Shown here: positions 27,001 through 36,000 of the stretch, one piece after another
How the letters are laid out: each line of letters begins with the position of its first letter
Numbering within the stretch: the first letter of the stretch is position 1
Source of the DNA: Sabellastarte sp. h YS-2021
Taxonomy: Eukaryota; Annelida; Polychaeta; Sabellida; Sabellidae
Length of the DNA: 64,000 bases
Assembly: GCA_964017235.1 (NCBI GenBank)
Contig: OZ024938.1
Location: 62,797,816 to 62,861,815, forward strand
Direction of reading: 5' to 3'
Notes under the pieces: generated by a model
Databases searched by the model: none
What the model was told of the DNA's origin: nothing
Seen by the model: only the letters and a program-made list of their open reading frames with translations
Made by a program: the position numbers and the translations under genes

Positions 27001-30000
27001 CGGCAGAGATGTGTGCTCTCCTGTGGAAGATCATGACCTGGTGCCATCACTACCACATAACATTGAAAGCCAGGCACATTCCAGGGTGCCTAAATGTGAT
27101 GGCCGACCTGCTATCCAGGTCCAACCAAGTGCAGTCAACAGAATGGTCTCTGCACCCACAGGTCTTCAAACAGATCTGCCAGAAGTGGTTCACACCTCAT
27201 GTAGACTTATTTGCCACTCACCTGAACCACAAACTCCCTCTATACGTGTCTCCTATCCCAGACCCAAAGGCCTGGGACATAGATGCTCTGAACATAAACT
27301 GGACCAACCTCACGGCCTATGCGTACCCTCCTACGGCTCTCCTTCACAAGGTGATCCAAAAGATCAGGCAATGTCATTGCCTGATCATCGTAATAGCCCC
27401 AGGCTGGCCAGGGATGCCCTGGTTTTGGGACCTAGTGCAGCTCTCAACAGAGATCCCACTGCAACTCCCAGTGTCAACAACCCTACTCAAACAGTCCCAC
27501 AAGCTGGTGTTCCACAACAACCCCCAGCACCTGAATCTCCACGCCTGGTGTCTAGGAGCGGACAACTCCAGGAACAAGGCTTCTCTGTGGAGGTGGCAGA
27601 GAGAATTGCTGCCCCTCAGCGGTCATCAACAAGGACCATCTACAAATCAAAGTGGGCCCTATTTGAAAAATGGTGCAGAGAAAATTCGGTGGATTTCTCC
27701 ACTCCATGTGTGAAACAAATCTCAGATTTCTTCATGTATCTGTACCAAGACTTAAACAGGCGCCCCTCGACCATTGATGGTTACAGGACTGCAATCGTTG
27801 ACACTTTGGGCCCAACGGCCCAATATATTGCACACAATGCAGACCTTCATAGGTTACTCTCCAGTTTTCACAGGGATCGTCCTAAAAGTTCCAGAAATTT
27901 ACCCAAGTGGAACCTTTCTGTTGTCCTTAACGAGCTCACCAAAGCACCATTTGAGCCCATGAAAGACTCAGACCTCAAACATCTTACTCTCAAAACTGCT
28001 TTCTTGCTAGCCTTGGCCTCCGGCAAGCGCCGCAGCGAAATCCATGCCTGGGTCGCTAACAAAGTAGCTAATTTAGGCCAATGGGAAAAGGTAGCCTTGT
28101 TCCCTTCTTCTGATTTCATAGCCAAAAACCAACTAGCAAGAGAAGGTTCTCAAAGTGTGTCACCAGTGACTATTCCTGCTTTGACTACCATTGTAGATAG
28201 ACAGTTTAAAGAAGACAGGACCCTGTGTCCCGTGCGGGCCCTGAGGTTTTATTTGGACCGAACTAAAGACCTGAGAGGGTCTCGTTCTCTCCTTTTCATC
28301 TCCTTTAAGAAAGGACATACCTCAGACATCAGACCCGCTACACTATCTTCATGGTTGAAACAAACCATCTTACTTTGTTACAAACAAGCAGATCAACAAG
28401 CCTTGGACTTGGTCCAAGTCAAAGCGCATGACATCCGGGCCTTCGCGGCCTCTAAGGCCTTTTACGGTGGGGTATCGGTGGACCAAATCATGCAAGCCTG
28501 TCACTGGAAAGCTCACAACATATTTACAAATTTTTACCTAAAAGACCTTACTTGGTCGGACACCGACAACAATTTGTACCTGGGACCCGTAGTGGCTGCA
28601 CAACAAGTCCTAGATCCTTCCCCTCAGACCAGTTGTCCTCGGAAAGAAAAAAGGGGGGGGGGCACATCCGCTACAACCAAGTCTTCAGGAGTCATTCCCA
28701 GGATCTAGGTATTCCTTTACCTTCAAGATGTTACGGGTAAGGTCATTTTATCCTTTAATTATCAAGTAATTTCTATTAAGGACTTATTTAGTTGTCATTA
28801 ATCTCATATTCAGGTTTTAAAAAAAAAAAAAATTTATGAGAGGCCCAACCACTGGGTTGGTCAGTCACACGTGAAGGGCCCTTTGGGACCCTTAGACCTC
28901 GAAGTGAGCACTGCTGCACTTCCGTCCTACAATCAAACATCTAGACAGTTTTAGCACTGTCTCTCATTTACTTAGGTTTTTGGCTCGTTAAAGGCCCGGC
29001 TTTCGGGATCGGGGCACTGTAAATGGGACTCAGACTGGTATTTCTGGCACTATTCTATACTTTTAATTCAAAATCTTAGAAAAAAATTACATATCTTCCA
29101 GTCTCAGCTGTAATCCCGCCACCGGGCGGTTGAATTCAGCATTAAGTCCCACATGGTAAGCTATTGTAGCGTAATAAAATTGGAAATTTTAATTACTTAA
29201 ATGTAGCTTTTATAAGCTACAAGCTTACCATGTGGGACTTAGGAGAGTCCCACCCTGCCTCCCCGCTGTTTACAGCTGAGGGGTAGGTTTAAAAAATTTC
29301 AACGAGAAAGTAGGGCGATTGGTCAGAAGTTATCACGTGACGACAACTACCAGTATAACATAGTAAAATTTCAGACCTGTAGCTCATGGCATAGCTGAGT
29401 AATAGCTACTTTTAGGTTATCACTGTTGAGTAAATCACTTATAACTTGAAAACTATTGCATTTAGAGTATTTTGTTTCAATATGTTATTCACCTATTTTG
29501 AGGTCAGCTATAACATAGTGAAGTTTCAGACCTGTGGCTCATTTCATAGCTGAGTAATAGCTACTTTGAAGTTCTCACTGTTGAGTAAATCAGTTATAAT
29601 TGGAAAACTATTGCATTTACAGAAATTTGTGCAAATATGTTATTCAGCTACTTTTGGGTCAGCTATAACATAGTGAAATTATAGACCTATAGCTCATGGC
29701 ACAACTGAGCAATAGCTATTCTCAGGTACTGACTGTTGAGTAAATCAGCTATAACTTGAAAAATATTGCATTTGGAGTATTTTGTTAAAATATATTGTTC
29801 ACCTACTTTTGGGTCAGCTATAACATAGTGACCTATAGCTCATGGCATAGCGGAGCAATAGCTATTTTCAGGTTCTCACTATTGAGTAAATCAGTTGTAG
29901 CTTGAAAACTATTGCATTTACAGTAGTTTGCTTAAATATGTTGTTCACCTACTTTTGGGTTAGCTATAACATAGTAAAATTTCAGACATGTAGCTCATTG

Positions 30001-33000
30001 CATAGCTGAGTAATAGTTCCTTAAAGTTTGAGGTTCTCACTGTTGAGTAAATCAGTTGTAACTTGAAAACTATTACATTTGAGTAATTTGTTAAATATGT
30101 TATTCACAGAATTTTTGGTCAGCTATAACATAGTGAAATTGCAGACCTCTATGTCATGGCATAGCTGAGCAATAGCTACTTTCAGGTTCTCACTGTTGAG
30201 TAAATCATTGTATCCACTGGATAGCCGCAGTGTGTAGAGAGAGATTTCACCATTACTGCTCTGATGAAAAAAAATATTATAGCTAGCTTTCTTAAGTTTG
30301 CAGTATATATTAATAACCATAAAATGTTGTCTGGGAATATTTTTGGCCTCATTTTGAGAAACAAGATGGCCGCCACAGGTGTTTTTTGTCAGTCATGAAA
30401 AGTGCTTATATCTCCCTTATTATTGATCCTAGAGGTTTGGGATGATAAACCAACCTGTAGGAAATCATGGGGTGGGAATCTTTTGGTGTGGTCAGATTTG
30501 ACCTTCAATGACCCCTCCTTCAAGGTCAAACAAGGATAGCCAAACTTAAAAGTGCTTATAACTCGCTTATTATTGGTCCCAGAGGTTTGGGATGGTAAAC
30601 AGACAGGAAATCATGGGCTGTGAATCTGTTGATATGGTCCGATTTGACCTTGGAACCCTCCTTCAAGGTCAAATGAGGATAGCGAAAATTGAAAGTGCCT
30701 ACAACTCGCTTATTATTGGTGACAGAGATTTGGGATGGTAAACCATCCCATAGGAAATCATTGGCTCGGAATCTTTTGGTATGGTCAGATTTGACCTTTG
30801 GACCCCTCCTTCAAGGTCAAATGAGGACAGCCAAGCTTAAAAGTGCTTATAACTCATTTATAATTGGTCCTAGAGGTTTGGAATGGTAAACCATAGGAAA
30901 TCATGGGCTGGGAATGTATTTGTGTGGTTAGATTTGACCTTGGACCCCTTCTTCAAGGTCGAACGAGGATATTGCATTTGTAGTATTTCTTTAAATATGT
31001 TTTAACCTATTTTTTACACTTAAACAATTACCTTGTTATTTTCCTTCATAATACCATTTACAGGGCACAACTTTTTTATCCTTTTCTTCTGTCAGCTTCG
31101 GAATTTCTTTCGAACTTGCTGTTCAGTTACCATTTACTGTATTTCTGTACAGCCCTTTTCCTGATAATTATTCTGTCCTCTAATCACCTTCACAAATCAA
31201 AAACACTCAGTCAGCTGACACAGTGCCCGTTCACGGGCACTCTCCTCTTGTTTGATACCATGATCATATATGAGTGTGAAAATATCTTATTGGCCAATGA
31301 AAATGTCGCATGTTTTTCATGGATATTCATGTTCATTTCAGAGACAGTCGGCATTGTTGAGTGTTACAATGTACTTTCAGTATCACATTTTAATATCCTT
31401 CATAAAAACAATAAATGTGCATATGAGTATTCTAATTACATTATTAATTTCAGTGAATATTCATAGGATTATTATAATGGCATTAGGCGTTATTTTCCAG
31501 AGACTGGCATCGAGTTCGAGTGTACCCAAATCTACATCCAGTATGACTCTTCCTATATCCAGCCCTTCTAGTCACTCCCAGTTTGAGGACGTGGGAAATA
31601 CGTTACGAGCGGGCATGCCCAGTGCTGCCCCCACACAGAGAATCTTGGCAACAGGTAATGGGGAATATTATTGATGCTTGAAATGGCAGTTAATTTCAAG
31701 TTTATTCTAGGGCTGGGACGGGTGCCTGAATTCGAGTAACCGTGAGATTTAGTACCTAACATTAGAAGTCTTTTGTAAACAAATACTTAGTTCCGGAAAC
31801 GAAACTTTTGAAGAAAAACTTCTTCTATTTGACCAGATGTTATATAATATGGAGTAAATTATACGTTTTCAAGCGAAAATAACAAGTTTAATTGATATTA
31901 TGTGATGGAAATGCTGAAATGTAGCATATTTTACACAAGTGTTTAATTATGTGGGCAATAATACAATACCTTGCGAGTAACCGAGTATTTAAAAATGGAC
32001 TCGAGTACTAGCAAAGATTGTTTCGTCTATCGAGGTTTGAGTATACCTGTTCGCAGCCCTAGTTTATACTGATATAGCTAAGCATGTTAAACATCATATC
32101 AGGGGGGCAGATAGTAAGGATAAGACAATTAGCCTGTTATGGTCATTGGGTAGCTGCTTACATTTGCCGATGATTAACTGGTAAACTGTTTCTGTTGTGT
32201 ATTATTTTTTGTGGACAGGAAATATAAAAAAAGTCAAATGCCCATTGGCCCCAGATGTAGACATTTAAAACAATATTGTGTATCTATAGGTGCTAGAAAA
32301 GGAGAAATTCATAAAATTGTTGGGTAAATTGCAAGTGGGTGTAATATTTTATATTTTTAACATACTATACAGATAAACTTCGTACAATTTGTCAAGTTTT
32401 AATGGTATTACTTCAAATATTAAGAACTCTAACTATTGTGATTTCCAGTAGACAGTCTGTTTGCCAGCCAACCTATCTGTGAGTTATATTTGTATCCCCG
32501 ACGCCAAGCGGGGATACTATGGATTCATCATCGTTGTCGTCCGCGCCCTCGTCCGCAGAGATTTCTTGTTAGCGACCTACAGTCCACATTTCTTTCCGGA
32601 TTTCTTTCATATTTGGCAGGTGGCTTGATATGGTAGAGGACTCGCCACCCTATCTTTTTGGTAGGCTTTATGTCTAAATTAGGCCTGTGGTAGACAAAAA
32701 TGTCTAAAATGTGGAATATTGCTTGCTAGCGACCTACAGTCCACATTTCTTTCCAGATTTCTTTCATATTTGGCAGGTGGCTTGGTATGCTAGAGGACTC
32801 GCCACCCTATCTTTTTGGTAGGCTTTATGTCTAAATTAGGCCTGTGGTAGACAAAAATGTCTAAAATGCATTAAAAGTCATGAAATCATGCACTAAATCA
32901 CTTATAACTTGAAAAGTGTTGCATTTAGAGCATTTTGTTAAAATATGTTATTCAGATACTTTTTTCATAGCTACAACATGGTGAGTAACTTGGGTGTCTG

Positions 33001-36000
33001 TCTCAATAGCTAAGTGAGTAATAGCTACTTTTGGGCTTTTCAGTAACTTCCGTCATGAGTAAAATCACTTGTAACTTGAAAACTATTGCATTTACAGAAT
33101 TTTGTATAAATATGTTATTCAGCTACTTTTATGTCAGCTATAACATAGTAAACTTTCAGACCTGTAGCTCATGGCATAGCTGAGTAATAGCTACTTTTAG
33201 GTTATCACTGTTGAGTAAATTACTTATAACTTCAAAAGTATTACATTTAGAGTATTTCGTTTCAATATGTTATTCACCTATTTCGGAGTCAGCTATAACA
33301 TAGTGAAGTTCCAGACCTGTGGCTCATTGCATAGCTGAGTAATAGCTACTTTGACGTTCACACTGTTGAGTAAATCAGTTGTAATTGGAAAAGTATTGCA
33401 TTTACGGAAATTTGTGTAAATATGTTATTCAGCTACTTTTGGGTCGGCTATAACATAGTGAAATTACAGACCTGTAGCTCATGGCACAACTGAGCAATAG
33501 CTATTTTCAGGTACTGACTGTTGAGTAAATGACCTGCAACTTGAAAAATAGTGCATTTGGAGTATTTTGTTAAAATATGTTGTTCACCTACTTTTGGGTC
33601 AGCTATAGCGTCGTGAAATTACAGACTTATAGCTCATGGCATAGCTGAGCAATAGCTATTTTCAGGTTCTCACTATTGAGTAAATCAGTTGTAACTTGAA
33701 AACTATTGCATTTACAGTATTTTGCTTAAATATGTTGTTCACATAATTTTGGGTCAGCTATAACATAGAAAAAATTCAGACATGTAGCTCATTGCATAGC
33801 TGAGTAATAGCTACTTTGACGTTATCACTGTTGAGTAAATCAGTTATAACGTGAAAACTATTACATTTACAGTATTTTGTTTAAATATGTTATTCACATA
33901 ATTTTTGGTCAGCTATAACAGAGTGAAATTGCAGACCTCTATGTCATGGCATAGCTTACCAATATCTACTTTCAGGTTCTCACTGTTGAGTAAATCATTG
34001 TATCCACTGGATAGCCGTAGTGTGTAGAGAGATTTCACCATTACCACTCTAACAAAAAAAAATATTATAACTAGCCTTCTCAAGTTTGCAAGGTATATTA
34101 CAGGGTGCACCACAGTATTCTATTGGTAGGCTTTATGTCTAAATTAGGCCTGTGGCTAAATTACTTGCCTACTAAAAATGAGTAATTCTGCATTTTCTCT
34201 AAAAGTATTGCAGATAGCCAATTTTTCTTAAATAACTCATTCACCTACTTTTGGGAGAGCTTTCACATGCTGAAGTTCCAGACCTGTAGGTAATTACTCA
34301 CCTACTCAAAATGAGTAAATGCGAATTATCTCTAAAAGTATAGGAGATAGCCAATTTTTGTCAAATAACTCCTTCACCTACTTTTGGGAGAGCTTTCACT
34401 TGGTGAAGTTTCAGACCCGTAGGTAATTACTCACCTACTCAAAATAAGTAAATGCGAATTATCTCTAAAAGTATTGCAGATAGCCAATTTTTGTCAAATA
34501 ACTCCTTCACCTACTTTTGGGAGAGCTTTCACTTGGTGAAGTTTCAGACCCGTAGGTAATTACTCACCTACTCAAAATGAGTAAATGCGAATTATCTCTA
34601 AAAGTATTGCAGATAGCCAATTTTTGTCAAATAACTCCTTCACCTACTTTTGGGAGAGCTTTCACTTGGTGAAGTTTCAGACCCGTAGGTAATTACTCAC
34701 CTACTCAAAATGAGTAAATGCAAATTATCTCTAAAAGTATTGCAGATAGCCAATTTTTGTCAAATAACTCCTTCACCTACTTTTGGGAGAGCTTTCACTT
34801 GGTGAAGTTTCAGACCCATAGGTAATTATTCACCTACCCAAAATGAGTAAATGCTAATTATCTATAAAAGTATTGCAGATATCCAATTTTTTATCAAATA
34901 ACTCATTCATCTACTTTTGGCAGAGCTTTCACATGGTGAAGTTCCAGACCCGTAGGTAATTACTCACCTACTGAAAATGAGTAAATTCGAATTATCTCTA
35001 AAAGTATTGGAGATAGCCAATTTTTCTCAAATAACTCATTCGCCTACTTTTGAGAGAGCTTTCACTTGGTGAAGTTTCAGACCCGTAGCTAATTATTCAC
35101 CTACTCAAAATGAGTAAATGAGAATTATCTCTACAAGTATTGCAGATAGCCAGTATTTCTCAAATAACTCATTAATATGAAAACAACTTATAGGAAGTCA
35201 TGGGCTGCAAATCTTTTCATGTGGTCAGATTTGACCTTGGGCCCCTCCTGCTTATTATTGGTCATAGAGGTTTGCAATGTGAAAACGACTTATAGGAAAT
35301 CATGGGCTGCGAATCTTTTGATGTGGTCAGACTTCACCTTGGGCCCCTGCTACAGGGTCAAATAAGGGTAGCCAAACTTAAAAGTGCTTTCAGCTTGCTT
35401 ATTAACGAAAAATGCTGTTTATCTTCTAAACTATGTTAGTTGGCCTTTGTCGGTGGATACATCCAGCATCTGGCCACAGATGCGTCCTTATTCTAGTTAT
35501 ATAATTACATATCCCGTTCTCACAGATCTACTTTTAGTAATTCTAGGAACTAGAAATCTGCACTTTAGCTAACTATTCTAATCTTACTATTAAAATATTA
35601 ATACAGATGGCCAGCAGGAAGTGACAAGTCCACAGGAAGTACACAGAAGGCTGGACGATCTCACAACGTAAGTCTCATTAAATATTCTTACAAGTTGTCA
35701 CTAAAAACATGTTTCTTATTGGTGGGATTTTCTGATTTGTTTTCTGTTGGTTTCAGTGTAACTTCTTTGATTGTACATTTATAATGTAATACTTACGCCT
35801 GTCTCTAGAATAACAAATTATTGCCATGATGATGCACTTACATGTTAAAATTTTAAATATCTAATCTAATCTGATCTAATAAGGAGTCTCAAAGCGCTTA
35901 ATCTGTATCATGTGATAGACTCGTACAATTATACATAGACATATTCACTAAGACTTTGTCCACTTACTCTCATTGTCTACTGTTCTAGGAATAAGTTTGT

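Larger units (their letters stand above)
23106..29357 (+). mobile_element. DIRS-type tyrosine-recombinase retrotransposon
   Basis: The element is 6.25 kb. It carries a gag-like frame, an overlapping reverse transcriptase/RNase H frame and a tyrosine recombinase, which define the DIRS order; there is no integrase or aspartic protease. Its ends are not LTRs. A 41-nt sequence (23106-23146) has a perfect inverted copy at 29137-29177, and a 58-nt sequence (23212-23269) has a perfect inverted copy at 29300-29357. Order is A-B at the left and A'-B' at the right, not mirror-image, as expected for DIRS inverted repeats plus internal complementary region. No target duplication is expected or seen. The gag frame is broken near 24110-24200; RT and recombinase frames are intact. 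Confidence 0.9.
22668..31252. mobile_element. TCAGCTGACA-ended element, copy 2, split by a DIRS insertion
   Basis: The left end GTCAGCTGACATTATG (22671-22686) and CACTCTGCGGCGTGGGCG match copy 1 at 4087. The right end has TCAGCTGACA (31211-31220) and the perfect hairpin GTGCCCG-ttca-CGGGCAC (31223-31240). The DIRS element at 23106-29357 interrupts it in its first core unit. Without that insertion the host element is about 2.3 kb. Confidence 0.65.

Noticed and set aside
25436..28125. Minus-strand frames inside the DIRS element
   Set aside because: Shadows of the RT and recombinase genes, without domains or starts of their own.
23106..29357. LTR retrotransposon or endogenous retrovirus
   Set aside because: There are no long terminal repeats, protease, integrase or envelope; a tyrosine recombinase and crossed inverted repeats are present, so it is DIRS-type.
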